Positions 7,996 to 19,147 are shown, counted from the first letter of the stretch. The stretch is 64,000 nucleotides of DNA from Afipia massiliensis (GCF_001006325.2 NZ_LBIA02000001.1:1551501-1615500), one strand, 5' to 3'. Numbers and translations are program-made. The notes: generated from the letters alone by a model not told the origin.

Positions 7996-9300
7996 ATGTT
8001 GAGATTGCCGCATGCCGCCGCGCGCCTCGCGACGGCTTTTCTGCTGACCAGCCTTGCATCCGTCACACCCGCCCTTGCTCAACCTGCAAAGATCGACGCC
8101 GCGGACACCGCGTGGATGATCACGGCGACCGCGCTCGTGCTGATGATGACGATCCCGGGTCTCGCGCTGTTCTATGCCGGCATGGTGCGCAAGAAGAACG
8201 TGCTGGCGACGATGGCGCAAAGCCTGATGGCAGTGGCGCTGATTTCAATTCTGTGGGTGATCTACGGCTACAGCCTGGTGTTCGTCGGCGACGGCGCCTG
8301 GCTCGGCACGCTGGAGCGTTTTCTGCTGTCCGGCATGACGATGGACGGCGTCAACGCCGCCGCCAAGACCATCCCCGAAGCGCTGTTCATCATCTATCAG
8401 ATGACCTTCGCGGTGATCACCGTCGCGCTGGTCGCCGGAGCAGTCGCGGACCGGATGCGGTTTTCATCCTACGTGCTGTTCTGCATCGGCTGGTTCACGT
8501 TCGTGTACATCCCGCTGGCACACTGGGTGTGGGGCGGCGGCTTCCTGGCGCAAGCCGGCGTGCTGGATTTTGCCGGTGGCCTCGTTGTGCATCTCAGCGC
8601 CGGCACCGCCGGCCTCGTCGCCGCGGTCGTGATGGGCCGTCGCCGCGGCTACGGCACGGAAAATCTGTCGCCTTACAATCTGTCGCTTGCGGTGATCGGC
8701 ACCGGAATGCTGTGGGTCGGCTGGTTCGGCTTCAACGGCGGCTCGGCCTTGCAGGCCAACTCGCGCGCGGTGATGGCGATCCTCACAACGCATCTGGCCG
8801 CCTGCGCCGGTGCGCTGACATGGTGCGCGATCGAGTGGATCACGCGGCGCAAGCCGTCGGTCCTCGGCATGATCTCGGGAGCCGTGGCCGGTCTCGGCAC
8901 CATCACGCCCGCCTCCGGCTTCGTGGAGCCGTGGCATGGCATCGTGATCGGCGTCATCGCCGGCGCGATTTGTTTCTGGGCCTGCACCAGCCTCAAGCAT
9001 CGCTTCAATTACGACGACACCCTCGACGTGTTCGGCATTCACGGTATCGGAGGGTTGCTCGGCACCCTGATGACCGGGATTTTCGCCACCGCCGCCATCG
9101 GCGGGACCGCCGGATTGATCGAAGGCAATCCCAAATTGCTGCTGACCCAGGCCTATGGCGTCGCGGTTGTGTTTGCCTGGACCGGCGGGGTGACCTTCAT
9201 CCTGCTCAAGGTCGTCGACATGCTGGCGGGTCTGCGGGTCTCCCACGAGCATGAGGTCGAGGGGCTGGACATCACCCAGCACGGCGAAGCTCTCCAGTAA
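7996..9300 (+). CDS. amtB: ammonium channel AmtB (first copy)
   Basis: The 434-aa protein starts with a signal peptide (about residues 1-28, ending PALAQ) followed by eleven predicted membrane helices, the standard Amt/Mep/Rh fold. The two pore histidines are visible in VVHLSAGTAGLVA and DVFGIHGIGGLLG. It conducts ammonium into the cell and is closed by GlnK. It forms a pair with the glnK at 7485. Compared with the second copy (10005), it lacks a roughly 35-residue alanine-rich insertion before the first pore histidine. Confidence 0.94.
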   Translation: MLRLPHAAARLATAFLLTSLASVTPALAQPAKIDAADTAWMITATALVLMMTIPGLALFYAGMVRKKNVLATMAQSLMAVALISILWVIYGYSLVFVGDGAWLGTLERFLLSGMTMDGVNAAAKTIPEALFIIYQMTFAVITVALVAGAVADRMRFSSYVLFCIGWFTFVYIPLAHWVWGGGFLAQAGVLDFAGGLVVHLSAGTAGLVAAVVMGRRRGYGTENLSPYNLSLAVIGTGMLWVGWFGFNGGSALQANSRAVMAILTTHLAACAGALTWCAIEWITRRKPSVLGMISGAVAGLGTITPASGFVEPWHGIVIGVIAGAICFWACTSLKHRFNYDDTLDVFGIHGIGGLLGTLMTGIFATAAIGGTAGLIEGNPKLLLTQAYGVAVVFAWTGGVTFILLKVVDMLAGLRVSHEHEVEGLDITQHGEALQ

Positions 9301-9315
9301 GCGCTCAATCGGTCA

Positions 9316-9350
9316 AGATCTGCCGCCCCTGCGGGGCGCAGATCTCTTTT
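9316..9350 (+). terminator. Rho-independent terminator after amtB1
   Basis: A long G+C-rich stem (AGATCTGC-CGCCCC with GGGGCGCAGATCT, one bulged C, loop TGC) ends at 9345 and is followed by CTTTT. It starts 16 bases after the amtB stop, so it separates the first glnK-amtB pair from the second. Confidence 0.82.
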
Positions 9351-9509
9351 GCTGCTCCGGTGAGCACGAATGTGTCGACAGTCTGACCTGCCTATGTTTT
9401 TGGCATTCCTGTCGCTCTTTTAGGCGTGGCCAAATCGCCTCTTTCCAGAGCACCCCCCTCGGGGCCGAAAACCCCCGGATTCATAAACCGTTAGCGATTT
9501 TGGCGGTGT

Positions 9510-9525
9510 TGGCACGGCATTTGAT
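9510..9525 (+). promoter_or_regulatory. sigma-54 (-24/-12) promoter of the second glnK-amtB pair
   Basis: TGGCACGGCATTTGAT matches the RpoN consensus TGGCACG-N4-TTGCW at every defined position except the -12 C, which is A here. The GG-N10-GA spacing is right. It lies 104 bases before glnK2, so transcription would start near 9536. This predicts activation by NtrC under nitrogen limitation; I did not find a clear NtrC palindrome. Confidence 0.82.
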
Positions 9526-9574
9526 TCTATGGGACCCGGCTGTGCCCGTGGAGTGATCTGTCTTCGCGCGGTGA

Positions 9575-9967
<393 letters not shown>

Positions 9968-10004
9968 TTTCGCGCAAACCACATCTTATCAGGAGTACAA
10001 ACAA

Positions 10005-11447
<1,443 letters not shown>

Positions 11448-11490
11448 GGACAACGGGTGGGGCACAAACCCGGCAATGCCCCGTCCGTCG

Positions 11491-11524
11491 AAGGGCCCCA
11501 GCGCAAGCTGGGGCCCTTACTTTT
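11491..11524 (+). terminator. Rho-independent terminator after amtB2
   Basis: A perfect 12-bp stem, AAGGGCCCCAGC with GCTGGGGCCCTT around a GCAA tetraloop (11491-11518), is followed by ACTTTT. It is 43 bases past the amtB2 stop and ends the glnK2-amtB2 operon. Confidence 0.9.
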
Positions 11525-11707
11525 GCGCCGTCCAGAAAACAAAAACACCGTCCGCAACCTCAGCTAAACGCATCGAAAATCCGCCCGCGCAGCGATGGTT
11601 AATCGCGCCTTAACCTCGCCCCACCTATGGTGATGTGATCCAATCCTGCGCGATCCCTGGGATCAATCCTGAGGGATCGACGGACCTAAAGTGCTGGCGT
11701 TTCTCGA

Positions 11708-12949
11708 ATGGCCATAACCGCTTCTTCCCGCTCGGCGGCTGCTGCCGGCGCCCAAGATGGCGCTCAGGTCAGCGAGCGCTCCCCCTTTGCCCGGCTGACC
11801 GATCTGCTGAGTCCCTTCGAGCCGGGTAAGCCATTGATAAACATGTCGATTGGTGAACCGCAGCATCCGGTGCCGGGCTTTGTCGGCCCGGTGCTGGCCA
11901 AACACATCAACGAGTTCGGCCGCTACCCCGCTGCAAAGGGCACCGAGCCGTTCCGGCAGGCCGCCGCCGCCTGGGCCACCAGGCGCTTCGATCTTCCCAA
12001 GGCTGTCGATCCGGAGACCGAGATTCTGGTGCTCAACGGCAGCCGCGAAGGGCTGTTTTTTGCAGCGATCGCCGCGGCCCGTTACGTCAGCCCACGCAAG
12101 GGCGCGCCCGCGATCCTGATGCCCAATCCGTTCTATCCGGCCTACGCGGCCGGTGCGCGCGCGGCCGGATGCGAGGCGGTGTTCCTGCCGACCACCCGTG
12201 ACAACGGCTTCCTGCCCGATCTGGATTCGCTGAGCGCCGAGACTCTCGACCGCACCGTTGCGTTCTATCTTGCATCACCGGCCAATCCGCAGGGCGCGGT
12301 CGCATCGCGCACTTACTTCGATCGCGTGAAACAGCTCGCCGACCGTCACGGCTTCATCGTACTCAGCGACGAATGCTATTCCGAAATCTACACGGGTGAA
12401 GCACCGGGCAGCATGCTGGCCGCCGCCGGAAATGATTTCGCCAATGTGGTTGCGTTCCAGTCGCTGTCGAAGCGCTCGAACCTGCCGGGCATGCGCGTCG
12501 GCTTCGTCGCCGGCGACAGCAAATTTCTCGCGCGCTTTCATGAGCTGCGCAACGTCGCCGCCCCTCAGGTGCCGGTGCCGTTGCAGCATGTCGCCGTCGC
12601 CGCTTACGGCGATGAAGCCCATGTCGATGAAAATCGCAGGCTCTACCGGATCAAGTTTGATCTCGCGGACCAGATTCTCGGCAACCGGTTCGATTATCGG
12701 CGGCCCGCCGGCGGATTCTGCATCTGGCTCGATGTCTCCGCCCATGGCGGCGACGAAGCCGCGACCGTGAAGCTTTTCAGGGAAGGCGGCGTGCGCGTCA
12801 TCCCGGGAAGTTACCTGGCCCGGCCGCAGGCCGATGGCAGCAACCCCGGCGCCGGGTACATCCGGGTCGCCATGGTGCAGCAGGACAGCGAAACAACGGC
12901 TGAGGCGTTACACCGTATGGTCGACGTCTTGAATGAAGCTCGGGGCTAG
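11708..12949 (+). CDS. class I/II PLP aminotransferase, DapC-like
   Basis: The 413-aa protein is a fold-type I aminotransferase. The PLP lysine is Lys255 in SLSKRSNLPGMRVGF, Asp221 sits in VLSDECYSEIY, and NPQG provides the cofactor asparagine. It resembles the enzymes annotated as succinyldiaminopimelate transaminase (DapC) in alphaproteobacteria, which would place it in lysine/peptidoglycan precursor synthesis, but substrate assignment in this family is weak. ATG 11708 gives a roughly 25-residue Ala/Ser-rich leader; a later start is possible. ftsK begins 5 bases after the stop. Confidence 0.8.
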   Translation: MAITASSRSAAAAGAQDGAQVSERSPFARLTDLLSPFEPGKPLINMSIGEPQHPVPGFVGPVLAKHINEFGRYPAAKGTEPFRQAAAAWATRRFDLPKAVDPETEILVLNGSREGLFFAAIAAARYVSPRKGAPAILMPNPFYPAYAAGARAAGCEAVFLPTTRDNGFLPDLDSLSAETLDRTVAFYLASPANPQGAVASRTYFDRVKQLADRHGFIVLSDECYSEIYTGEAPGSMLAAAGNDFANVVAFQSLSKRSNLPGMRVGFVAGDSKFLARFHELRNVAAPQVPVPLQHVAVAAYGDEAHVDENRRLYRIKFDLADQILGNRFDYRRPAGGFCIWLDVSAHGGDEAATVKLFREGGVRVIPGSYLARPQADGSNPGAGYIRVAMVQQDSETTAEALHRMVDVLNEARG

Positions 12950-12953
12950 AACT

Positions 12954-15416
12954 ATGCCAGCGATCGAACGCGTCATCCCCATCGTCGGCCAGATCTCGGA
13001 CCCGCTGCGCGAAATGCTGGGGCGCCGCCTGCGCGAACTCACCGGCCTCGGCGTCATTGCCCTGTCGTGCGTCGTTGCCGCCGCCCTCATGACGTGGTCG
13101 GTACAGGATCCCAGCCTCAGCCACGCCACGTCCGGAACCATCCGCAACCTGATGGGTCGGCCCGGCGCTATCGGCTCCGACCTGCTGATGCAGATCTTCG
13201 GCCTCGGCGCGATCATGCTGATCCTGCCGGTCGCGGTGTGGGGCTGGCGGCTGATGACCCATCGCCTCTTCGACCGTGAGGCATTGCGGATCGCCTGCTG
13301 GATTCTGTGCGCGGTGATTGCCGCGGGATTTGCCAGCTGCCTGCCACGCAGCGGCGCATGGCCGCTGCCGACCGGGCTTGGTGGCGTCATCGGCGATGCG
13401 CTGGTGCGCTTTCCAGCGGTCGTGTTCGGCCCGCCGGGCGTGATCTATCGCACCGTGCTGGGTGTCATCCTGTTCGCCGCAATGATCGGAAGTTTCGTCT
13501 TCGCCTGCGGCGCGGGCGCAAAGGAGAAGATCGCCGAACGCACCCGGCCGCCGATGATCGACGACGAGGACGATTTCGAAGAGGACGACCGCCGCTCGAT
13601 TTCGCTGGGATGGCTTGTCCATGCCGTCATGAGCGCGAAGGCACGCGTTGTCCGCATGGCCTCGGCGCTTTTCGCAATGATGGTCGGACGGACGGACTCC
13701 CACCGCACGCGGTCGTCGTTCGAGCGCATGGAGCCGAATCTTGGCGGCGAGCGCCGCGCTCCGTCGCTGGTGCCGCAAGACGAATACGAAGAGGAACAGG
13801 AAGAAGAGGACGAGGAGGAGGAAGAAGAAGACGAAGAGCCCGCCGCCCGTTCGCGCAAGCGCGCCGAGCCAAAGGCGTCAAAACGCAAGGGCACCTTCGT
13901 GCTGCCGCCGATCTCCGTACTGGCCGCGCCGAAATCAACGGATCGCCAGCCCCTGAGCAAGGACGAACTGGAAGCCAATTCGCGCGCGCTGGAAGGCGTG
14001 CTGCAGGATTTCGGCGTGCGCGGCGAAATCACCAATGCGCATCCGGGCCCCGTCGTCACGTTGTACGAACTCGAACCGGCGCCCGGCATCAAATCGTCGC
14101 GCGTGATCGGTCTTGCCGACGACATCGCCCGCTCGATGAGCGCAGTGTCGGCGCGTGTCGCCGTCGTTCCCGGCCGCAACGCCATCGGCATCGAACTGCC
14201 GAACCAGCATCGCGAGAAGGTTTATCTGCGCGAATTGCTGGTCGCCAAGGAAGGCAACGAGTCGTCGGCCAAGCTGCCGCTGTGCCTCGGCAAGACCATC
14301 GGCGGCGTCTCGACCATCGTCGACCTCGCCCGCATGCCTCACTTGCTCATCGCGGGCACCACCGGCTCCGGCAAATCGGTCGCCATCAACACCATGATTC
14401 TGTCGCTGGTGTATCGCCTGCGGCCGGATCAGTGCCGCCTGATCATGGTCGATCCGAAGATGCTCGAACTGTCGGTCTATGACGGCATCCCGCATCTGCT
14501 GACGCCGGTTGTCACCGATCCGAAGAAGGCCGTCGTCGCGCTGAAATGGGCCGTGCGCGAGATGGAGCAGCGCTACAAGAACATGTCGAAGCTCGGCGTG
14601 CGCAACATCGACGGCTACAATGCCCGCGTTGCCGAAGCCAAGGCCAAGGGCGAAGAACTGACCCGCACCGTTCACACCGGCTTCGACAAGGAATCCGGCA
14701 AGGCGATCTACGAGGAAGAGAAGCTCGAGCTGGAGCCGTTGCCCTTCATCGTCATTATCGTGGACGAAATGGCCGACCTGATGATGGTCGCCGGCAAGGA
14801 CATCGAAGGCGCGGTGCAGCGTCTCGCGCAGATGGCGCGCGCCGCCGGCCTTCATGTGATCCTCGCCACGCAGCGTCCGTCGGTCGATGTCATCACCGGC
14901 ACCATCAAGGCGAACTTCCCGACCCGCATCTCCTTCCAGGTGACGTCGAAGATCGACAGCCGCACCATCCTGGGCGAGATGGGCGCCGAACAGCTGCTCG
15001 GCCAGGGCGATATGCTGTACATGGCCGGCGGCGGACGCATCAGTCGCGTCCACGGCCCGTTCGTGTCGGACGAGGAAGTCGAAAAGATCGTCCGTCACCT
15101 CAAGTCGCAGGGTCAGCCGGAATATCTCGAAGCGGTCACAGCGGAAGAGGAAACCGACGAAGACGGCAACGCTGTGTTCGACGGCACCAGCATGGGCGCC
15201 AATGGCGGCGAAGGCGATCTGTTCTCGCAGGCGGTGGCGATTGTGAAGCGCGACCGCAAGGCCTCGACCAGCTACATCCAGCGCCGGCTTCAGATCGGCT
15301 ATAATCGCGCCGCCACCTTGATGGAGCGGATGGAACTGGAAGGCATCGTTGGACAGCCCAACCACGCCGGCAAACGCGAGATTCTGGTGGCCGAGGAAGA
15401 TGAACGATTTGGCTAA
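12954..15416 (+). CDS. ftsK: DNA translocase FtsK
   Basis: The 820-aa protein has hydrophobic N-terminal segments (about residues 25-190) anchoring it at the septum. A strongly acidic linker follows (about 276-297, almost all Glu/Asp). The motor has Walker A GTTGSGKS at 468-475 and Walker B FIVIIVDEMADLMM. The C-terminal gamma winged helix (SYIQRRLQIGYNRAATLMER) reads KOPS and activates XerCD at dif. It pumps chromosome ends clear of the closing septum. ATG 12933 is an alternative that would overlap the aminotransferase by 17 bases; 12954 gives the conserved MPAIERVIP start. Confidence 0.94.
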   Translation: MPAIERVIPIVGQISDPLREMLGRRLRELTGLGVIALSCVVAAALMTWSVQDPSLSHATSGTIRNLMGRPGAIGSDLLMQIFGLGAIMLILPVAVWGWRLMTHRLFDREALRIACWILCAVIAAGFASCLPRSGAWPLPTGLGGVIGDALVRFPAVVFGPPGVIYRTVLGVILFAAMIGSFVFACGAGAKEKIAERTRPPMIDDEDDFEEDDRRSISLGWLVHAVMSAKARVVRMASALFAMMVGRTDSHRTRSSFERMEPNLGGERRAPSLVPQDEYEEEQEEEDEEEEEEDEEPAARSRKRAEPKASKRKGTFVLPPISVLAAPKSTDRQPLSKDELEANSRALEGVLQDFGVRGEITNAHPGPVVTLYELEPAPGIKSSRVIGLADDIARSMSAVSARVAVVPGRNAIGIELPNQHREKVYLRELLVAKEGNESSAKLPLCLGKTIGGVSTIVDLARMPHLLIAGTTGSGKSVAINTMILSLVYRLRPDQCRLIMVDPKMLELSVYDGIPHLLTPVVTDPKKAVVALKWAVREMEQRYKNMSKLGVRNIDGYNARVAEAKAKGEELTRTVHTGFDKESGKAIYEEEKLELEPLPFIVIIVDEMADLMMVAGKDIEGAVQRLAQMARAAGLHVILATQRPSVDVITGTIKANFPTRISFQVTSKIDSRTILGEMGAEQLLGQGDMLYMAGGGRISRVHGPFVSDEEVEKIVRHLKSQGQPEYLEAVTAEEETDEDGNAVFDGTSMGANGGEGDLFSQAVAIVKRDRKASTSYIQRRLQIGYNRAATLMERMELEGIVGQPNHAGKREILVAEEDERFG

Positions 15417-15503
15417 AACCACGCTGTTCGCAGCCGCGAAATCGCCATAGCTTGGGGCTAGGCCCCAGCGGAAGATCACAAGGCATCCCTACAGGACGGA
15501 CCG

Positions 15504-16346
15504 TTGAGAAAATTCCATCGCAATCAGCCGTTCTGCCGCAACCCGCTCCCCACGCGTGGTTTTCTCGCCATGAAATGGCCCGCCGCCGCAGTGGCGACGG
15601 CCTTCGCCGCAGCGCTCATGATGTCGACGGCCTCGGCTCAGGCCGTTCCCGTTCCAAAGCCTGCGCCGAAGCCCCGCGCGGATGTCCCCAAGCAGGCGCT
15701 GCCGTCACCGGTGATTCCGGGCCCGTCGGCCGCCACCCCGCCGACACCGATCATTCCTGACCTGCGCAACCTGTTCGGCGGCAACACACCGACGTTCGAC
15801 GCCAATCAGAAGGCGCTCGCCAGCAAGGTCAGCGCTTACATGTCGACGCTACAGAACGTCTCCGGCAACTTCGTTCAGGTCGGCCCGGACGGCAAACGCT
15901 CCACCGGGGATTTCTACATCCAGAAGCCCGGCAAGATCCGTTTCGAGTATGACGATCCGTCGCCGATCGCGCTTGTTGCGGATGGATCGTCCGTGATCGT
16001 GCGCGACCGCAGGCTCGCGACCCAGGATGTCTATCCATTGTCGCAGACGCCATTGCGCTATCTTCTGTCCGACCGCATCGACCTGATGCGCGACACCAAT
16101 GTTGTGGGCGTCGCCTCGGACGACATGTTCATCAGCGTGACCATCGAGGAAAAGCAGCCGCTGGTCGGTACCAGCAGGCTGATGCTGATGATCGGCGCCA
16201 AGGACAATCAGCTCAAGCAGTGGACCGTGACCGATCCGCAGGGCTACGACACCACCGTGGCGGTCTATAACCTCGACACCACCAAGAAGCTCGATCCCGG
16301 CATGTTCAGGATCGACTACACCAACTACCAGTCCAACCAGAACTAG
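15504..16346 (+). CDS. LolA-like outer-membrane lipoprotein carrier protein
   Basis: The 280-aa exported protein has a hydrophobic signal (AAAVATAFAAALMMSTASAQA), a proline-rich spacer, then a LolA-type domain (about residues 90-275) with QNVSGNFVQVGPDGKRSTGD and GKIRFEYDDPSPIALVADG. LolA carries lipoproteins through the periplasm from LolCDE to the outer membrane. TTG 15504 gives an extra basic leader; ATG 15570 would place the signal peptide right at the N-terminus and is equally possible. It follows ftsK by 87 bases, a pairing common in alphaproteobacteria. Confidence 0.82.
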   Translation: MRKFHRNQPFCRNPLPTRGFLAMKWPAAAVATAFAAALMMSTASAQAVPVPKPAPKPRADVPKQALPSPVIPGPSAATPPTPIIPDLRNLFGGNTPTFDANQKALASKVSAYMSTLQNVSGNFVQVGPDGKRSTGDFYIQKPGKIRFEYDDPSPIALVADGSSVIVRDRRLATQDVYPLSQTPLRYLLSDRIDLMRDTNVVGVASDDMFISVTIEEKQPLVGTSRLMLMIGAKDNQLKQWTVTDPQGYDTTVAVYNLDTTKKLDPGMFRIDYTNYQSNQN

Positions 16347-16417
16347 CGCAGCCGGACTGGAGCGCGCGGACAAAACCGGCTAACGGTCTTGCCCGATTGC
16401 CCTCACCCGCCGTTGTC

Positions 16418-17233
16418 ATGCGCCTCACCCTCACCACCTGGAACATCAATTCGGTGCGCCTGCGCATCGACCTCGTCGCAAAGTTCATCGAGGCCGTGCG
16501 GCCGGATGTACTGTGCCTTCAGGAAACGAAATGCATCGATGACGCATTTCCGCTGAAGCGATTCAAACAGCTCGGCTATGAGCACGTCGCGCTCAACGGC
16601 CAGAAGGGCTATCACGGCGTCGCCATCGTCTCGAAGCTTCCTTTCGAGTCGAGCGACGTGCGCACGTTCTGCGGCAAGATCGCTTCACGGCATATTTCAG
16701 TGGCGTTCGGCGCGAGCGCGGAGATCGCCGAGCCGCTCATTCTGCATAATTTCTATGTGCCGGCGGGCGGCGATGTTCCCGATCCCGCGCTCAATCCGAA
16801 ATTCGAGCACAAGCTCTCGTTTCTCGATGAGATGCGCGATTGCGAACCGCTGCATCCGAAGGCGAATGACCGGCACATCCTCGTCGGCGATCTCAACGTC
16901 GCGCCGCACGAACACGACGTGTGGTCGCACAAGCAGCTTCTGAAGATCGTGTCGCACACGCCAGTCGAATGCGGCAAGCTGCTTGCCGTACAAAATCATG
17001 GCGACTGGATCGACGTCGCACGGCAGCGGATTCCGCTGTCCGAGAAGGTCTACACCTGGTGGAGCTACCGTTCCGCCGACTGGAGCGCCGCCAACAAGGG
17101 CCGCCGGCTCGACCACATCTGGGTTTCGAAAGCGCTCGGCGAGAGCGTTCAGGACTTCAAGATCACCAAGGACGCCCGCGGCTGGGAGCGCCCCTCGGAT
17201 CATGTGCCGGTGACGGCGGTTCTCGACGTTTGA
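16418..17233 (+). CDS. xth: exodeoxyribonuclease III (AP endonuclease)
   Basis: The 271-aa protein is a complete ExoIII/EEP-fold enzyme, removing abasic sites and 3' blocks in base-excision repair. It starts MRLTLTTWNINSVR, with Asn9, metal-binding Glu36 in LCLQETKC, the GDLNVAPHEHDV motif with the catalytic Asp and Asn, and a C-terminal SDHVPV histidine. ATG 16418 is chosen because the family begins exactly here; an ATG 21 bases upstream adds only a short unrelated tail. Confidence 0.93.
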   Translation: MRLTLTTWNINSVRLRIDLVAKFIEAVRPDVLCLQETKCIDDAFPLKRFKQLGYEHVALNGQKGYHGVAIVSKLPFESSDVRTFCGKIASRHISVAFGASAEIAEPLILHNFYVPAGGDVPDPALNPKFEHKLSFLDEMRDCEPLHPKANDRHILVGDLNVAPHEHDVWSHKQLLKIVSHTPVECGKLLAVQNHGDWIDVARQRIPLSEKVYTWWSYRSADWSAANKGRRLDHIWVSKALGESVQDFKITKDARGWERPSDHVPVTAVLDV

Positions 17234-17256
17234 GATTGTCGCAGCCGGTCGCGCGA

Positions 17257-17697
17257 TTATCGCAACGTCGCGGACACGCGGGTCATCGCGCCGATGGCGG
17301 CAGTGGAGCGGGCGGCGAAATCATCGCGCAGCCGCCGCGCCGCTTCCGGATGGCTTTCAAGCACGCGCTGAAACAGACTGCGTGAAATGCGCAGCACCGA
17401 TGATTGCTCAAGCGCAACCGCGGTCGCAGGCCGCGCCATCGGGACCACGAGCGCAAGTTCGCCGATCAGAACGTTTTCGCCCGCGACGGCTTCCTGGCCA
17501 TCATCGGATGCAACACGAAATGCGCCGTGCCTGACAATGAACCCAGAATCCGCCGGCTCGCCCTGTACGAACAGCTTTTCGCCGAATCCGTAATCGCGCT
17601 GCTCGGCACCGATCGCAAGCACCTGCAAAGCCGCAGCGCCCAACAAACTCAATGTCGGGACGCGCGCGAACAGGGCAATGTCGTCTTCAATGGCCAT
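17257..17697 (-). CDS. cyclic nucleotide-binding domain protein
   Basis: The 146-aa protein is a single CNB (CRP-like) beta-roll without a DNA-binding domain: residues about 12-120 include FGEKLFVQGEPADSGFIVRH and GENVLIGELALVVPMARPAT, the latter resembling the phosphate-binding cassette. The expected GE-x-A-L is present, but the arginine normally contacting the cyclic phosphate is hard to place, so nucleotide binding is uncertain. It lies 33 bases downstream of the response-regulator gene on the same strand and is probably co-transcribed. Confidence 0.8.
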   Translation of the reverse strand: MAIEDDIALFARVPTLSLLGAAALQVLAIGAEQRDYGFGEKLFVQGEPADSGFIVRHGAFRVASDDGQEAVAGENVLIGELALVVPMARPATAVALEQSSVLRISRSLFQRVLESHPEAARRLRDDFAARSTAAIGAMTRVSATLR

Positions 17698-17730
17698 AAA
17701 GCGCCGCGCTTAAGCGCCGGGTGATTCGGC

Positions 17731-18417
17731 TCATGGCACCAGCTTATAGCCCCCGGACTCAGTCACAAGAATTTCGGGGTTTGCAGCATCCTTCTCCACC
17801 TTCTGGCGCAGGCGATAGATATGCGTTTCCAGAGTGTGGGTGGTGACGCCCGAATTGTAGCCCCAGACCTCCTGGAGCAGGGTTTCGCGCGACACCGGCA
17901 ATTGCCCGGCGCGATAGAGAAAGCGCAGGATCGCGGTTTCCTTCTCGGTCAGCCGGACTTTCTTGGCATTGGCGCCGGTCAGCATTTTGGAGCCGGGGCG
18001 GAAGCTGTAGGGGCCGACCGAAAACACCGCGTCTTCGCTGGCTTCGTGCTGGCGCAACTGCGCGCGGATGCGGGCCAGCAGCACCGCAAACCGGAAAGGC
18101 TTTGCCACATAGTCGTTCGCCCCTGATTCGAGGCCGAGGATGGTGTCCGAATCGGTGTCGTGTCCGGTCAGCATGATGATCGGCGACTTGAAGCCGCCCT
18201 TGCGCAGGCTGCGCACCACTTCGCGGCCATCGGTGTCGGGCAGGCCGACATCCATCAGCACGAGATCGGGGGAGTTGCTTTTGGCCGCCAGTGCACCTTT
18301 CGCACCGGTATCGACCGCGGATGCCTCGAATTCCTCGTGAAGCGACAATTGCTCCACCAGGGCTTCGCGCAGATCGGTATCGTCATCCACGATCAGGATC
18401 TTGCGGGCGTTGGCCAT
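17731..18417 (-). CDS. OmpR-type response regulator, probably CenR
   Basis: The 228-aa protein has a receiver domain (residues 6-118: acidic Asp11-13, phospho-acceptor Asp56 in VLMDVGLPD, Thr84, Lys106 in AKPF) and an OmpR/PhoB winged helix (about 130-228, VRLTEKETAILRFLYRAG and THTLETHIYRLRQKVE). The overall sequence strongly resembles CenR, the response regulator essential for cell-envelope integrity in Caulobacter and conserved across alphaproteobacteria; this name comes from memory of the family and needs checking. No kinase gene is adjacent. It is divergent from an L,D-transpeptidase-like gene. Confidence 0.85.
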   Translation of the reverse strand: MANARKILIVDDDTDLREALVEQLSLHEEFEASAVDTGAKGALAAKSNSPDLVLMDVGLPDTDGREVVRSLRKGGFKSPIIMLTGHDTDSDTILGLESGANDYVAKPFRFAVLLARIRAQLRQHEASEDAVFSVGPYSFRPGSKMLTGANAKKVRLTEKETAILRFLYRAGQLPVSRETLLQEVWGYNSGVTTHTLETHIYRLRQKVEKDAANPEILVTESGGYKLVP

Positions 18418-18561
18418 ACCATCCAGTCCTTTAAAATTTGGCTTGTAAAAGAGGACTTTGAGAGCGATCCCGAAGGGGCATATCTCAAATGGCCTCGGCG
18501 AAATAGAGCATTTGCAGGCGAAAGCGCAAGCTGGGTTTGTGCGCCGTCATCGGAACCAATT

Positions 18562-19131
18562 ATGGGAAATCTAGGCTTTCCAAGGGCTTATCAAACACCG
18601 TTGCGTGATCGGCCGCTGGCGGCCATCGCAATCCATGCCGCCGCAGGCCGCCCCACCCAAGGCTGGCTGGTGGCCGGAGCGCACAACCTACCGGTCGCGC
18701 TTGGACGCGGCGGAATCAAGGCCAACAAGTATGAGGGCGACGGCGGCACCCCGCGAGGCACCTTCCGGCCGATCCGGTTGTGGTGGCGGGCCGACCGGCA
18801 CCCCCGGCCCCGCACGCACCTGCCGGTCCAGGCCATCCGGCCGACGGACGCCTGGTCGGAAGACCCCGCCGACCGGCATTACAATCAGGCCGTGACCCGC
18901 GCGCCGGGCGACAACGGCGACCGGCTGACGCGGGACGATCACCTCTACGATTTCATTATCGAGATCGACCACAACACCCGGCCCCGCATTGCCGGACGCG
19001 GCAGTGCGGTCTTCCTCCATCTCGCCCGCGAGAAATTTTCGCCCACCGCCGGCTGCGTCGGACTGACCCGCGGCGCGATGTTGCGGCTGCTGGCGCGGAT
19101 CGGGCCAAAGACAAAGATCGTGATCGGGTGA
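18562..19131 (+). CDS. L,D-transpeptidase (YkuD)-fold protein without signal peptide
   Basis: The 189-aa protein carries a YkuD-type core: GGTPRGTFRPIRLWWRADR (about 61-79) and the catalytic HxxxxxxxSPTAGCVGLTR block with His153 and nucleophile Cys165. Such enzymes form 3-3 peptidoglycan cross-links or attach proteins to the wall. ATG 18562 is the first plausible start, and no export signal is visible after it; a longer frame begins inside the divergent regulator gene and adds no signal either. Either export is unusual or this YkuD acts in the cytoplasm. The neighbouring CenR-like regulator suggests a cell-envelope link. Confidence 0.8.
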   Translation: MGNLGFPRAYQTPLRDRPLAAIAIHAAAGRPTQGWLVAGAHNLPVALGRGGIKANKYEGDGGTPRGTFRPIRLWWRADRHPRPRTHLPVQAIRPTDAWSEDPADRHYNQAVTRAPGDNGDRLTRDDHLYDFIIEIDHNTRPRIAGRGSAVFLHLAREKFSPTAGCVGLTRGAMLRLLARIGPKTKIVIG

Positions 19132-19147
19132 GGCTTGTGAGCCGGTC

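Noticed and set aside
15449-15468. Stem CTTGGGGCTAGGCCCCAGC after ftsK as terminator
   Set aside because: Short stem with a 3-base loop and no T-run; ftsK and the lolA-like gene are probably co-transcribed.
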